64,000 bases of DNA from NCBI GenBank assembly GCA_041649045.1, contig JBAZNV010000002.1:1-64000 (forward strand), written 5' to 3'. Positions 1-8,028 of this stretch are shown in pieces (positions within the stretch are counted from its first letter, which is position 1; each line of letters opens with the position of its first letter). Made by a program: the position numbers and the translations under genes. This stretch comes from JAGVXH01 sp041649045. Lineage in GTDB: Archaea > Nanobdellota > Nanobdellia > Pacearchaeales > GW2011-AR1. The notes beneath the pieces were generated by a model. It was not told the DNA's origin. It did no database searches and saw only the letters and a list, made by a program, of their open reading frames with translations.

Positions 1-111
1 CGAATCCATTATCATCGGCAAAACAAAAATCCACAAAACCGAAACCACGACGATAGTTATCAAAATAATCAGAACTGCCGCGACGACACTCGACACCCCT
101 CCCTTCCTCAT
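1..111 (-). CDS. Archaeal type IV pilin-like protein, N-terminal fragment (runs off the window)
   Basis: Only the first 37 codons are present; the gene continues beyond base 1. They read MRKGGVSSVVAAVLIILITI followed by more hydrophobic residues, a WIFVLP stretch and the window edge. A short basic start, a glycine pair and a long hydrophobic helix are the hallmarks of archaeal type III (prepilin peptidase) signal peptides. The start is nearly identical in pattern to the protein at 37795-39723 (MQKGGVSAVIATVLIILISV), so the two are probably paralogues with a shared export and anchoring mode. What follows the anchor cannot be seen. The gene is divergent from the isomerase-like gene at 194. Confidence 0.7.
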   Translation of the reverse strand, partial: MRKGGVSSVVAAVLIILITIVVVSVLWIFVLPMIMDS

Positions 112-193
112 CCCCCACCATAAACCATCGAGATTAAATAGTTTTCTATTTAGCACAAGTAAACTTTTTATAGTTTCTTTATTTTTATACCTC

Positions 194-1024
194 ATGGGAA
201 AAGAGGAAAATAAGTTTGATAAAATTCTTAAAGATATAAAATCCGTAAAAATTCAAGGGGCGGAAAACATTGCCAAAGCAGGAATATTTGCCTTCCTTAT
301 GAACCCAACTGCGCAGTCTGCAAAAAAAATTATTTCAATTCGTCCGACAGAACCCCTTCTTCAAAACACAATAAAAATTTTGTTAAAATCAAAGGATAAA
401 AAATTAACAGCAAAAAAAATTTTGAATGATTTGAAAAAAGATCATGACACAATTTCTTCAAAAGGCGCTAAGTTAATTAAAAATGGTTTCAATATTTATA
501 GTCACTGCCATTCTTCGACGGTTATAGATATTTTAAAGTACGCAAAACAAATTCAAAAAAAAGATTTTGTTGTATATACTACTGAAGTTGAACCCCTCTT
601 GCAGGGGAGAATAACGGCCATCGAACTTGCAAAACTTAAAATCAAGGTAATTGTTTTTCCTGATTTTGCCGCCGAGCAGGCAATTAGAAAATGCGACATC
701 TTTCTTTTCGGGGCAGACGCATTTACAAAAAAATATGTTATAAATAAAATCGGGACTTCAACACTTGTAAAACTTGCAAAATTATATCACATTCCGAGAT
801 TCTCTTGCGGTAGTTCACTGAAATTTACAAAAAAAGTTAAAATAGAAAAACGTTCAGGCAAGGAACTTTGGGACGAAAGAGAAAGGGGTATTATAACAGA
901 AAACCCTGCATTTGATAAAACAAAATTAAAAGACCTTACGGGTGTTGTCTCAGAGATTGGAATTCTTTCCCCTGGAACTTTTTCAAGAGAAGCAAGAGCA
1001 AAAGCGAAAAAATATTATTCTTAA
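194..1024 (+). CDS. eIF2B alpha/beta/delta-family protein, probable ribose-1,5-bisphosphate isomerase
   Basis: A 276-residue Rossmann-type protein of the aIF2B/R15P isomerase/MTNA superfamily. Conserved elements are HCHSSTV (104-110, containing the cysteine position used for catalysis in R15P isomerases), LLQGRITA (135-142), FGADAF (172-177, with the conserved Asp) and NKIGT (184-188). In archaea, R15P isomerase converts ribose-1,5-bisphosphate to ribulose-1,5-bisphosphate after AMP phosphorylase. An AMP phosphorylase gene lies at 19152-20630, which favours this role over a translation-factor role, but the two cannot be separated from sequence alone. RuBisCO, the third enzyme, is not in the window. 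A TATA-like stretch (about 165-175) lies some 25 bases upstream of the ATG. Confidence 0.8.
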   Translation: MGKEENKFDKILKDIKSVKIQGAENIAKAGIFAFLMNPTAQSAKKIISIRPTEPLLQNTIKILLKSKDKKLTAKKILNDLKKDHDTISSKGAKLIKNGFNIYSHCHSSTVIDILKYAKQIQKKDFVVYTTEVEPLLQGRITAIELAKLKIKVIVFPDFAAEQAIRKCDIFLFGADAFTKKYVINKIGTSTLVKLAKLYHIPRFSCGSSLKFTKKVKIEKRSGKELWDERERGIITENPAFDKTKLKDLTGVVSEIGILSPGTFSREARAKAKKYYS

Positions 1025-1028
1025 TGAA

Positions 1029-1433
1029 TTACGCCAAATCAAAAATCTTTCTGAATATAATACTCCCAACAACACTGAATCCAATATAATACCATATCCA
1101 GTAACTAAGCAACGGTTCTGTTCCGCCATAAATTCCCCTCAGCCACGCAAACAAAATCAAGAAAGGAATTAGGGTGACAAATATCGGTCTCATGGAAGAT
1201 TTAAACATGGAACCAGTGATTTGCACTATTTCAAGATTAATTTCTTTTAACCTGCATTCATCCTTGCAGTTCTTAAGTTCCTTTTGAAGTTCTTTTTGCC
1301 TATTTTTTAAATTTTTTAAGTGTTCTTGGTTAGTAAGCCATTTGTGCGCGAGTGTCGAAACAAAAGTCACAGCTAAAGAAATAATGGCCAAAGATAATAC
1401 GGGATTAGCTTGTATAAATTCGTTTATCACCAT
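1029..1433 (-). CDS. EMC3/TMCO1-like membrane protein (archaeal DUF106, Oxa1 superfamily)
   Basis: A 134-residue membrane protein with a hydrophobic helix near residues 10-27, a long charged coiled-coil segment (about 33-75, rich in K, E, Q and L), and two further hydrophobic helices (about 82-98 and 108-128). This architecture (TM, cytosolic coiled coil, TM pair) is that of archaeal DUF106 proteins. They are distant relatives of YidC/Oxa1/EMC3 and are thought to help insert membrane proteins. The position just downstream of secY at the end of the ribosomal operon is the usual archaeal location and supports the call. The 74-base gap to secY contains no gene. Confidence 0.85.
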   Translation of the reverse strand: MVINEFIQANPVLSLAIISLAVTFVSTLAHKWLTNQEHLKNLKNRQKELQKELKNCKDECRLKEINLEIVQITGSMFKSSMRPIFVTLIPFLILFAWLRGIYGGTEPLLSYWIWYYIGFSVVGSIIFRKIFDLA

Positions 1434-1507
1434 AAATCACTTTAGGAAAATGACTTTTTAAATTGTTTGTTCGACGATATTTTAGACGTATTAAAAAAGA
1501 TTTTCTC

Positions 1508-2872
1508 TCATCCTCCAAAGAATCCTCGCAATGCAGGATTCATGTCAACTGCATGTTGTTGAGCAACGTTCTGATATAGTTGATACAAAATCATGATTGC
1601 AAGCAAAATTGCCGTTCCACCTACAAGGGCGCCAAGTAAATCAGCGACAGAGGCAAGTATGCCAATTGCTGCTCCACCCATTATTGTCAACGGACCTATA
1701 TACCTTTTCAAAATTGATTCAAGCACCCTTTCATCTTTTCGGAATCCGGGCATGCTCATGCCCGAACCAATTATTCTTCTTGCCTGACCTTTTGCATCCA
1801 TTCCTGACGTTCCCACCCAAAAATAAGCAAATAATATGGAAAATATCGTGTAAAACAAAATATGCCCAATAGCTTGAATTCCATGAACCCACCTGAAACT
1901 TCCCGTGATTATTACATCCACAATCGTCGTTGAATGTATCCAATAAGCAATTCCTGAAACAGGTTGTGCGTCCATGAACCCACCTAAAAAAGTTGGATGA
2001 CCAAGCCAGTTTTGTATTAAAGATGCGAATAATTGCAGGTTAGCAGCAAGTGCCGAAACTAAAATGACAGGCATAACCCCTGCATAAAAAAACTGCAATG
2101 GCCATTTTACCGAATGTCCTCGAATCCTGTCATAAGCAAGCGGAATTTCAACTTTAAGACTTTGGGCAAACACAACTGCCAAAAACAAAATAGCTGTAAT
2201 TATTATAGGTATTATAGCAAGAAGAACGCCCGTCCCGTCGCCCACAATAATTGAAGCAACGAATGCCAAAACTTTTCCTGATGCTTCAAGCCCACCCTGG
2301 ACACCAAGAAAACCAAATAGCTGAGCAAAAAGTCTCCATCCGATTCCTGCTGCAATAAATAATGAAACCCCGCTTCCAAATCCCCATTTTTGCACGACTT
2401 CATCCATGAAAATTATTAAAATTCCTCCAAGGCAAAGTTGCAAAATAACAAGTCCGGTAAATCCTGCCGTCGCTTGAATGCCGCCCATCAAAACATAAAC
2501 AATGGCTTCAAAAAAAACAAATACAAAAGCAAGTATTTTTTGCAAAGCTCCATGAAACTTTTTTCCTTCAGGTGTTGTTGTATCGATATTTAAAATCTGT
2601 GCTCCGACAAGAAGTTGTAATATTATAGAAGACATTACTATAGGGCCAATTCCCAGCGAAATAATAGAACCAAAAGATGTCCCAAGTAAAATAGCAAGGT
2701 ATTCATATCTCGACGTCGTTTCTGGGGTGATTCCAAAAAGAACAATATTAGATAATATAAAAAAAGCAACAAGAATAACAAGCGTCCATTTTAACTTAAC
2801 ATTAAAACTTAATTTTTTTTCAATTGGTGCCTTTACCTCTGGTAGATTGTGCAACATATCGCGTAATGCCAT
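1508..2872 (-). CDS. secY: Protein translocase subunit SecY
   Basis: The 454-residue central pore subunit of the Sec61/SecYEG translocon, with about ten hydrophobic helices. Recognisable features are the N-terminal amphipathic start (LPEVKAPIEKKLSF), the plug/TM2 region (LLGTSFGSIISLGIGPIVMS), the conserved EIPLAYDRIRGH stretch before the TM7 segment, and the late cytosolic loop with GMSMPGFRKD. Length is normal for archaea (430-480). It sits last among the spc-type ribosomal genes, downstream of uL15, as in most archaea. It exports or inserts the many secreted and pilin-like proteins encoded elsewhere in this window. Confidence 0.97.
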   Translation of the reverse strand: MALRDMLHNLPEVKAPIEKKLSFNVKLKWTLVILVAFFILSNIVLFGITPETTSRYEYLAILLGTSFGSIISLGIGPIVMSSIILQLLVGAQILNIDTTTPEGKKFHGALQKILAFVFVFFEAIVYVLMGGIQATAGFTGLVILQLCLGGILIIFMDEVVQKWGFGSGVSLFIAAGIGWRLFAQLFGFLGVQGGLEASGKVLAFVASIIVGDGTGVLLAIIPIIITAILFLAVVFAQSLKVEIPLAYDRIRGHSVKWPLQFFYAGVMPVILVSALAANLQLFASLIQNWLGHPTFLGGFMDAQPVSGIAYWIHSTTIVDVIITGSFRWVHGIQAIGHILFYTIFSILFAYFWVGTSGMDAKGQARRIIGSGMSMPGFRKDERVLESILKRYIGPLTIMGGAAIGILASVADLLGALVGGTAILLAIMILYQLYQNVAQQHAVDMNPALRGFFGG

Positions 2873-2930
2873 AAAACTATTTAGAATTTTTCTTTATAAA
2901 GTTTTGTTCAGATTATTCTCCCTTCTTCTT

Positions 2931-3500
2931 CTATTTCTTCGCCATCTTTTTCTCACTTTCTTTTTTTGCAACAACTTTCTTTTCAATAGTTTTCTTCTTT
3001 TCCTTTTTCTTCATCGAAGCTTTCTTTTCCTCTAACTCTTCTTCAAAATCATTTTCATCTTCTTCCTTGGATTTTTTTGGCTTTTCAGATACAACTATTT
3101 TCCCGCCCGCCTTTTCCATTTTTTCAATCGCTGATACAGACGCAGATTTTGCTTTTATTTCAGCCTTGAATCCTTCACCTTCGCCCAAAATCTTGTAGCC
3201 TGATAAATCAATTTTATCTCCCGTCTTTTTAAAAAAATTCTCTTTTATATCAATTAAATTAATTTTATCATATTTTTTCTTTACAGTTCCTTTCGAAGTA
3301 AAACCTTGTTTCCCAAAATATTTTCCATCTTCAGTCATGTTTCTTGCAAGTTGCCTTCGGTGATCAGCTCTTTTCCCCGCTCCAGCCATCCCGAATCCTC
3401 CTTTGTTGCCGTGCCCTTTATGCTTCTGCCTAAAACCATATCCAAAAGTTCTCGCTCCTCTTATCCTGCTCGATTTTTTTCTCTTATGTGTTTTTATCAT
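2931..3500 (-). CDS. rpl15: Large-subunit ribosomal protein uL15 with long charged C-terminal tail
   Basis: A 189-residue uL15. The N-terminus carries the typical basic glycine-rich region (KGHGNKGGFGMAGAGKRADH, about 28-47). The globular part reaches to about residue 140 and ends at a motif of the uL15/eL18 fold (KIVVSEKP). After it comes a roughly 50-residue tail made almost only of K and E, longer than usual. The stop codon is TAG, which shows that TAG terminates translation in this genome. The ATG overlaps the stop of the upstream small ORF by four bases, and the Shine-Dalgarno sequence (ggaggtga) lies in the last codons of that ORF. Confidence 0.95.
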   Translation of the reverse strand: MIKTHKRKKSSRIRGARTFGYGFRQKHKGHGNKGGFGMAGAGKRADHRRQLARNMTEDGKYFGKQGFTSKGTVKKKYDKINLIDIKENFFKKTGDKIDLSGYKILGEGEGFKAEIKAKSASVSAIEKMEKAGGKIVVSEKPKKSKEEDENDFEEELEEKKASMKKKEKKKTIEKKVVAKKESEKKMAKK

Positions 3501-3787
3501 AATCTCACCTCCTCAAGCAAAGGATTAAATTTCGCCCAAATCCGACTTTCGTAATTGACTTTTTCATTAGTAATATATTGGTTGTAAGCTCCGCTTGCAG
3601 CTGTCTCATCGAAAGAAAGAATTTTACTCCCATCTATTGCAATACGTCCAATACTATAAACAATTATAGCCTTATTACCTACTCTGCGTTGTTTTCTTAA
3701 TCTACCAACAAGATGCCGTGATCCATTTTGCATAACAACAATTGCCCTATCGCATAATTCCCCTATAGGCATTTCGAATATACTCAT
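3497..3787 (-). CDS. Unrecognised small protein embedded between uL30 and uL15
   Basis: A 96-residue ORF I do not recognise. It is soluble, mildly basic and apparently beta-rich (QNGSRHLVGRLRKQRRVGNK, then KAIIVYSIGRIAID), with no cysteine pair and no membrane segment. It starts with an ATGA overlap on the uL30 stop and ends with an ATGA overlap on the uL15 start, so it is translationally coupled on both sides. Its last residues (LEEVRL) encode the uL15 ribosome-binding site. Archaeal operons normally have no gene between uL30 and uL15. It is one of seven such insertions in this operon. Confidence 0.75.
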   Translation of the reverse strand: MSIFEMPIGELCDRAIVVMQNGSRHLVGRLRKQRRVGNKAIIVYSIGRIAIDGSKILSFDETAASGAYNQYITNEKVNYESRIWAKFNPLLEEVRL

Positions 3788-4131
3788 AACATCCTCTCTA
3801 TAAATTTAGAAATATCCTCATGTTCACCCAAAATTCCTTTCGGCGCAATCACTTTCGAACTTTTTTTGAAACCACCGACTGGCGGGTGTAAGCTAAAATA
3901 TTTTTTATCTTTCTTGTCTCGTTTCTTTGCAATCTCATTCGCAAACTCTTCTGATATTTCTCCGTACGCTACATACATTTCAACCGCATTAAACATTCCC
4001 ATTTTTACAGGATCATTTCCATCAATAATCACGCATGAAAATTTTCTTGGGAGATTCAATCTTTGAAGCGTTTCCTTTATTGTTTGAGGCTTCTTTGCTT
4101 GCCCGCCGATTCTTACAATTGCTATTTTCAT
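3784..4131 (-). CDS. rpl30: Large-subunit ribosomal protein uL30
   Basis: A 115-residue uL30. The N-terminal ferredoxin-like element begins KIAIVRIGGQAKKPQTIKET and continues with LQRLNLPRKFSCVIIDGN; the C-terminal archaeal extension contains FSLHPPVGGFKKSSKV, the conserved archaeal/eukaryotic L7/L30 signature. It is shorter than many archaeal homologues (about 150) because the middle section is compact. It overlaps the uS5 stop upstream and the small orphan ORF downstream by four bases each. Confidence 0.93.
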   Translation of the reverse strand: MKIAIVRIGGQAKKPQTIKETLQRLNLPRKFSCVIIDGNDPVKMGMFNAVEMYVAYGEISEEFANEIAKKRDKKDKKYFSLHPPVGGFKKSSKVIAPKGILGEHEDISKFIERML

Positions 4132-4982
4132 AATTTTACCTCACTCAATTTGCTTAATGCAATCATGCACGCTTTCGCCATATTTATCGTTGTTCTTGTT
4201 TTCCCGGCCGTTTGACTGTAAATATCCTTTATTCCCGCAACGTCTAAAATTTTTTTCAACTCATTTCCTACAACAAGCCCTGTCCCTTGAGGTGCAGGGA
4301 TTAACTTTACTTCCACGGACGAACACTTTCCCTTAGTCTCCATTGGAATACTATGAGGTTCATCACATGAACAATCATAACTTGCGCATCCTCTTAAAAT
4401 TTTCACGACATTTAGCTTCGCATTTCTGATTGCTTTTTCTTTTGCTGGCAAAGTTTCAGCTGCTCTTCCATATCCGAGTCCAACATGTCCCTTTTTGTCA
4501 CCGACAACAGCCATTACGCCGAAAGTTAAAACACTGCTTTCTTTGGTTTTCTTTTGTGTTTGTCGGAAAGCCCGTCTCTTCCCACCGCCGAATTTCCCCT
4601 TTGCCTGTCCTATAAATAAAGTATCCACGAATAAATTTGGCATTAAAATATCGACAATTTCGGGTTCAAGAATTTTAAGATTAGATTCTAAAACTTCATC
4701 AATATTTGCAATTTTCCCACCTCGGACTTCGCGCCCAAGTTGAGTTTTCGGGACCCATAAATCAAGCTTTTCTTTCGCTTCTCTGGCGAACCTTTCCTCT
4801 CTTCCTTCCCGTCCCGGAATTTTTCTTTCTTCTAATTTGAATTTTTCATCAGCAATTTTCGAGATTTTTTCATCCTCGGCATGTTCTTTTTCTTCAACGA
4901 TTTCTTCCATTTCCTTGAGCTGTTCTTCGGGATTTTCAACTATCTCCGCATCTTCCATTTTTTTTCTTTTTTCTTTTGTCAT
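4128..4982 (-). CDS. rps5: Small-subunit ribosomal protein uS5 with acidic N-terminal extension
   Basis: A 284-residue uS5. The first 70 or so residues are a Glu/Lys-rich extension absent from most homologues (archaeal uS5 is usually 200-240 residues). The double-stranded RNA-binding-like domain follows, with KRRAFRQTQKKTKESSVLTF and VVGDKKGHVGLGYGRAAET, then the S5 C-terminal domain (APQGTGLVVGNELKKILDVA and the end KTRTTINMAKAC). Decoding-site accuracy protein. It is linked by ATGA-type overlaps to uL18 and uL30. Confidence 0.95.
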   Translation of the reverse strand: MTKEKRKKMEDAEIVENPEEQLKEMEEIVEEKEHAEDEKISKIADEKFKLEERKIPGREGREERFAREAKEKLDLWVPKTQLGREVRGGKIANIDEVLESNLKILEPEIVDILMPNLFVDTLFIGQAKGKFGGGKRRAFRQTQKKTKESSVLTFGVMAVVGDKKGHVGLGYGRAAETLPAKEKAIRNAKLNVVKILRGCASYDCSCDEPHSIPMETKGKCSSVEVKLIPAPQGTGLVVGNELKKILDVAGIKDIYSQTAGKTRTTINMAKACMIALSKLSEVKL

Positions 4983-5473
4983 TTTATTTTTGATTTTACT
5001 TTACTTATCAACTCTTTCATTTCTGCCTTTAAATGTTCCCCATTAATTCTATCTTCGCTCGGGAAAACTTTTTCATTCGCCGAAATTCCAAGCCCTCCAT
5101 CAATTAATCCTTTTACAACGGAAAAAACTCTGCATCCCGTCAAAGTCCTGTACATTCCAAGATCAACCGTAAAATTTCCTTTCCCAATTTCTTTTGCAGC
5201 AACAAGCCCCGTCAAATATCCTGCAGGGATAGACTTCAGGCTTCCCGTCATTTTTTTATCCCATCCATATTCTAAAAGTTTCTTTGAAGTTATCGTCTTG
5301 ATTACTCTATCTTGCGCCTCGCTACTTTCAACAACCTGAACTATAAAATATTTATTTGTTTTCCTGATTACTATTCTCGGGAATTTCGATTCCAAAATTT
5401 TTTTTCTAAGTTTGTAATCCGTCTTGTTTTCCATTCTCCTTCTTCTTATAGTTCTTTTGCTTCTTCTCATCAC
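4979..5473 (-). CDS. rpl18: Large-subunit ribosomal protein uL18
   Basis: A 164-residue uL18 of the 5S rRNA-binding family. Typical features are the basic N-terminal start (RRSKRTIRRRRMENKTDYKL), the strand NKYFIVQVVES and the archaeal KSIPAGYLTGLVAAKE and GLIDGGLGI segments. It ends with a short lysine-rich helix. ATGA overlaps join it to eL19 and uS5, the normal archaeal gene order. Confidence 0.95.
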   Translation of the reverse strand: MMRRSKRTIRRRRMENKTDYKLRKKILESKFPRIVIRKTNKYFIVQVVESSEAQDRVIKTITSKKLLEYGWDKKMTGSLKSIPAGYLTGLVAAKEIGKGNFTVDLGMYRTLTGCRVFSVVKGLIDGGLGISANEKVFPSEDRINGEHLKAEMKELISKVKSKIK

Positions 5474-5871
5474 ATTTCCTCCAGACTTTCTTTTAAATGT
5501 CTTTTGCTTTTGAATTTTCTTGCCCGAATCATCTTTCTTGCTTCTCTGTATTTATCCTTGTCAATCAAATTTCGTTTCGAAAGATTTTTCAAAATTCCTC
5601 TTAATTTCTTTGTTATTACAACATATTCCTGCTTTGTTTTGTTGACTTTTTTCTTGACCTTCCCCGTTCTTCTTTTATTTTTTCTTTTTTCAACTTTTTT
5701 TCTTCCCTTGATTTCTTTTATTTGTATTACTCCAGACTTGTGCAAATCGAGAATGTCTTGTCTTGTTATTGCTTCTTTTACTTCCGTAAGATTTTCCTGC
5801 GAAAAAATAATTCGGTTCTTCCCAACACCCAACACTTTCGCTGCAAGATTTTTCTTTTTAGTTAGTTGCAT
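5470..5871 (-). CDS. rpl19e: Large-subunit ribosomal protein eL19
   Basis: A 133-residue eL19. The N-terminus KKNLAAKVLGVGKNRIIF, the middle helix (EAITRQDILDLHKSGVI) and the following lysine/arginine-rich KGRKKVEKRKNKRRTGK region are family signatures. The C-terminal helix has KYREARKMIRARKFKSKRHL. It is slightly shorter than the usual 145-150 residues. It lies between eL32 and uL18 as in other archaea. A gap of 78 bases to eL32 is one of the few loose junctions in this operon. Confidence 0.95.
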   Translation of the reverse strand: MQLTKKKNLAAKVLGVGKNRIIFSQENLTEVKEAITRQDILDLHKSGVIQIKEIKGRKKVEKRKNKRRTGKVKKKVNKTKQEYVVITKKLRGILKNLSKRNLIDKDKYREARKMIRARKFKSKRHLKESLEEM

Positions 5872-5949
5872 TAAAAAATCAGAAATTCGAAATATAAACT
5901 TTCAGCAATGACTTTATCATCGCATAATTTTTCCTTTCTGCCCCACATT

Positions 5950-6321
5950 TTATTTATCATTTTGTTTTACTCGGTATTTATTTAAAATTTTGATATTTTT
6001 TTCATTTGCCTTAGATATAATCTCGCTTTTTTTCTTCAAGCCAACATTTCCGATTATAATTCCTTCCCCTTTTTTTACTTTTAAAAGTTCGTTTAAATTT
6101 TCAACTCTTATCGCCGCGACCCCGGAAATTTTCCCCTTATTTCGTTTTTCATTTCCCCATCCAATACTTGGTCTCGCTTGTTGTCCTCTTGTCTCAAGCC
6201 TTATTTTGTTTTGCCTTCCTTTCGCCCCTCTCCAAACTCTTTTTCTTTTTACCGTGCTTCCAAGTCTGATTAACTTATGCCATCCTCGTCTTACGAATTT
6301 TGGTTTATTTTCTCTTGCCAT
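5950..6321 (-). CDS. rpl32e: Large-subunit ribosomal protein eL32
   Basis: A 123-residue eL32. It has the diagnostic KFVRRGWHKLIRLGSTVKRK start (residues about 8-27) and the Rpl32e core WRGAKGRQNKIRLETRGQQA, followed by the glycine-containing GWGNEKRN region and the beta element LLKVKKGEGIIIGNVG. The start overlaps the uL6 stop as TAATG, implying reinitiation or coupled translation. Confidence 0.94.
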   Translation of the reverse strand: MARENKPKFVRRGWHKLIRLGSTVKRKRVWRGAKGRQNKIRLETRGQQARPSIGWGNEKRNKGKISGVAAIRVENLNELLKVKKGEGIIIGNVGLKKKSEIISKANEKNIKILNKYRVKQNDK

Positions 6322-6863
6322 TATATTTTAACTCCGCATTTTTCTGTTATAAAGATTCCGTCCTGGAAAACTCGCCTGTCCCTTCCCGTTATCTTCGTCG
6401 CCTTTTCTATATTTCCGGCAGTTTGCCCTGCAGACTCCAAATTATAAGACGAAACCGTGATTTCATTTCCTTTCACCTCAACTTTCACTTCCGGTAAAAT
6501 TTTCGCGACCCTCGGAGTTTTTTCCCCTAAAAAAGATTTTATTACTAAATTATTCCCTTCAACCTTGACATTCATCGGGAAATGGACGTTGCAAATTTCC
6601 AGCTTATATACATATTCATCTTTTAGTCCCGCTATCATATTATTTATGTGAGCCCAAATCGTTCCAATCATTCTCGACTCTCTTCTTGTCGCACTCTCGC
6701 ACGAAATTATTATTTTATTTCCACTAATTTCTAAATTAATATTTTGAATATCAAACTTTTTCTTTATCTCCTTCCCATTTCCTTTTATTATAATCTCATT
6801 CACATTAAACGACACACTTATTCCTTCTGGAATTTCTATAATTCTTTCCAATTTTTTTTTCAT
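6321..6863 (-). CDS. rpl6: Large-subunit ribosomal protein uL6
   Basis: A 180-residue uL6 made of the two usual tandem alpha/beta repeats: the first about residues 7-85 (ISVSFNVNEIIIKGNGKEIKK written in parts), the second about 86-180, containing GEKTPRVAKILPEVKVEVKG and the C-terminal archaeal ATKITGRDRRVFQDGIFI. Length is standard for archaea. It binds 23S rRNA near the factor-binding site. Twenty bases separate it from uS8. Confidence 0.95.
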   Translation of the reverse strand: MKKKLERIIEIPEGISVSFNVNEIIIKGNGKEIKKKFDIQNINLEISGNKIIISCESATRRESRMIGTIWAHINNMIAGLKDEYVYKLEICNVHFPMNVKVEGNNLVIKSFLGEKTPRVAKILPEVKVEVKGNEITVSSYNLESAGQTAGNIEKATKITGRDRRVFQDGIFITEKCGVKI

Positions 6864-6883
6864 GCAATTTTACATTTAATACT

Positions 6884-7261
6884 TCAGTAAAAGTACGCAA
6901 TGATTGCCCCCCCAATTTTATTTGCGACAACTTCGTGTTGGTCCAAAAGGCCCTTGTTTGTTGAAACAATTAAATTGCCGAATTTTCTCGATGGCAAAAA
7001 TCTTCGTAAATATTTTTCGATGTTGCTTGAATTAATAAAATATCTCGGTTTTACAGCCCTGCACTCATTTAATTTTAAAATTTCAACATGTACGCTTCTT
7101 CCATCTTCATCTTCTTGAAAATTGATATAGCCTCTCACTTTCATTGTCCCAAACAAATTAATTAATAATTTGGATTTTCTCCCAATCAAGACATTTTTCT
7201 TCCCAACACGTTTGGCATTCATTATCTGGTTCAACGCGTCCGAAACAATATCCATGCTCAT
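6884..7261 (-). CDS. rps8: Small-subunit ribosomal protein uS8
   Basis: A 125-residue uS8 beginning MSMDIVSDALNQIMNAKRVG. The longer in-frame start at 7294 is rejected: the ATG at 7261 follows an excellent ribosome-binding site (aggagg at 4-10 bases upstream) and overlaps the preceding ORF as ATGA. The C-terminal strand pair includes LIVSTNKGLLDQHEVVANKI and GGAIIAYFY, typical of archaeal uS8. Central-domain 16S rRNA binder. Confidence 0.94.
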   Translation of the reverse strand: MSMDIVSDALNQIMNAKRVGKKNVLIGRKSKLLINLFGTMKVRGYINFQEDEDGRSVHVEILKLNECRAVKPRYFINSSNIEKYLRRFLPSRKFGNLIVSTNKGLLDQHEVVANKIGGAIIAYFY

Positions 7262-7473
7262 CTTTGTCCTCCTTTGGGCGTATATGAACTGCATATTAGT
7301 GCATCGCTCCCATCGTCCGGATGAAGTCTATCATTGGCATTACAACGAATTTCTCTAAATCCCATTATATCCGTCGTTCCGCCAAAGCCAGTGCAAGTAT
7401 AACAACTCTCTTGTCTTTCAGTCCTAACACTAGTTTTGTCTTCTCTTTCAATTTGTTCTAATTTCTCTGTCAT
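7258..7473 (-). CDS. Unrecognised small Cys-containing protein embedded between uS14 and uS8
   Basis: A 71-residue ORF of unknown function. The first 20 residues are charged (MTEKLEQIEREDKTSVRTER); the rest has four cysteines: SCYTCTGFGG, EIRCNAND and ALICSSY. Two of them form a CxxC, so metal binding is possible. I take the ATG at 7473 because it follows the uS14 stop as TAAaATG, the junction seen repeatedly in this operon; a start at 7503 would overlap uS14. Its final codons (KGGQR) encode the uS8 Shine-Dalgarno site. In other archaea uS14 and uS8 are directly adjacent. Confidence 0.72.
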   Translation of the reverse strand: MTEKLEQIEREDKTSVRTERQESCYTCTGFGGTTDIMGFREIRCNANDRLHPDDGSDALICSSYTPKGGQR

Positions 7474-7474
7474 T

Positions 7475-7705
7475 TTAACTATATTTTTTGAACCCCAATT
7501 CAACAGCCAACTCTCTGAAGCAGTGTCGGCATAAATTTAGATTATAAGATGAAATGTGAGCTCCGAATCGGCCACATACTTCACATTTCTGAGCAGCAAC
7601 CCCAAACTTTCTCTGTTTAGGTTTATTATGTTTTAAAAACTTTTTTAACACCGCCGGCTTCGATTTCAATTGTTTTGTTATTTTTCTCCAATCACTCGCT
7701 GTCAT
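7475..7705 (-). CDS. rps14: Small-subunit ribosomal protein uS14, zinc-binding
   Basis: A 76-residue uS14 with the archaeal zinc-binding core KCEVCGRFGAHISSYNLNLC followed by RHCFRELAVELGFKKYS (two CxxC pairs). The core resembles the usual 50-60-residue archaeal uS14; the first 30 residues (MTASDWRKITKQLKSKPAVL and on) are an extension. The start at 7705 is preferred to 7738 because it overlaps the upstream stop as ATGA. Confidence 0.93.
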   Translation of the reverse strand: MTASDWRKITKQLKSKPAVLKKFLKHNKPKQRKFGVAAQKCEVCGRFGAHISSYNLNLCRHCFRELAVELGFKKYS

Positions 7706-8025
7706 TTTCTCGCTTCGCGCGTTTGTGCGTCCTCCCAAATTTGTTTTAAATTTACATAATTAGATTCCCCTTCATGACAAAATTCAAGATCATAACCACT
7801 AACCTCAAGCAGGCCATCTTTCAAATTAACGACTTGGTTATCTCCTATATAGACAATTCTCATGCTATTATCTCCTTGTTCAGCAGAAGGCCTTGTGAAT
7901 AAATTCTCTTTACCTTCTTTCCCGGCAAAAGCATGAATACCTATATCCATCCCGTCTTCTCTAATAAGATACGTTCTGCTCATGACAAATTCTCTTTCAA
8001 CTTCTGCAATCCGTTCAATTCCCAT
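7702..8025 (-). CDS. Unrecognised small acidic protein embedded between uL5 and uS14
   Basis: A 107-residue ORF that I do not recognise. It is acidic, predicted soluble and beta-rich (SRTYLIREDGMDIGIHAFAG; NSMRIVYIGDNQVVNLKDG), has a single Cys and no membrane helix. It starts 3 bases after the uL5 stop and ends in an ATGA overlap with uS14. uL5 and uS14 are normally adjacent in archaea. The low Lys content is unlike the ribosomal proteins around it, so it is not an obvious rRNA-binding protein; a regulator or assembly factor is possible but unproven. Confidence 0.75.
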   Translation of the reverse strand: MGIERIAEVEREFVMSRTYLIREDGMDIGIHAFAGKEGKENLFTRPSAEQGDNSMRIVYIGDNQVVNLKDGLLEVSGYDLEFCHEGESNYVNLKQIWEDAQTREARK

Positions 8026-8028
8026 TTA

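Noticed and set aside
7262..7294. Upstream start for uS8
   Set aside because: The ATG at 7261 has the strong SD and the N-terminus expected for uS8.
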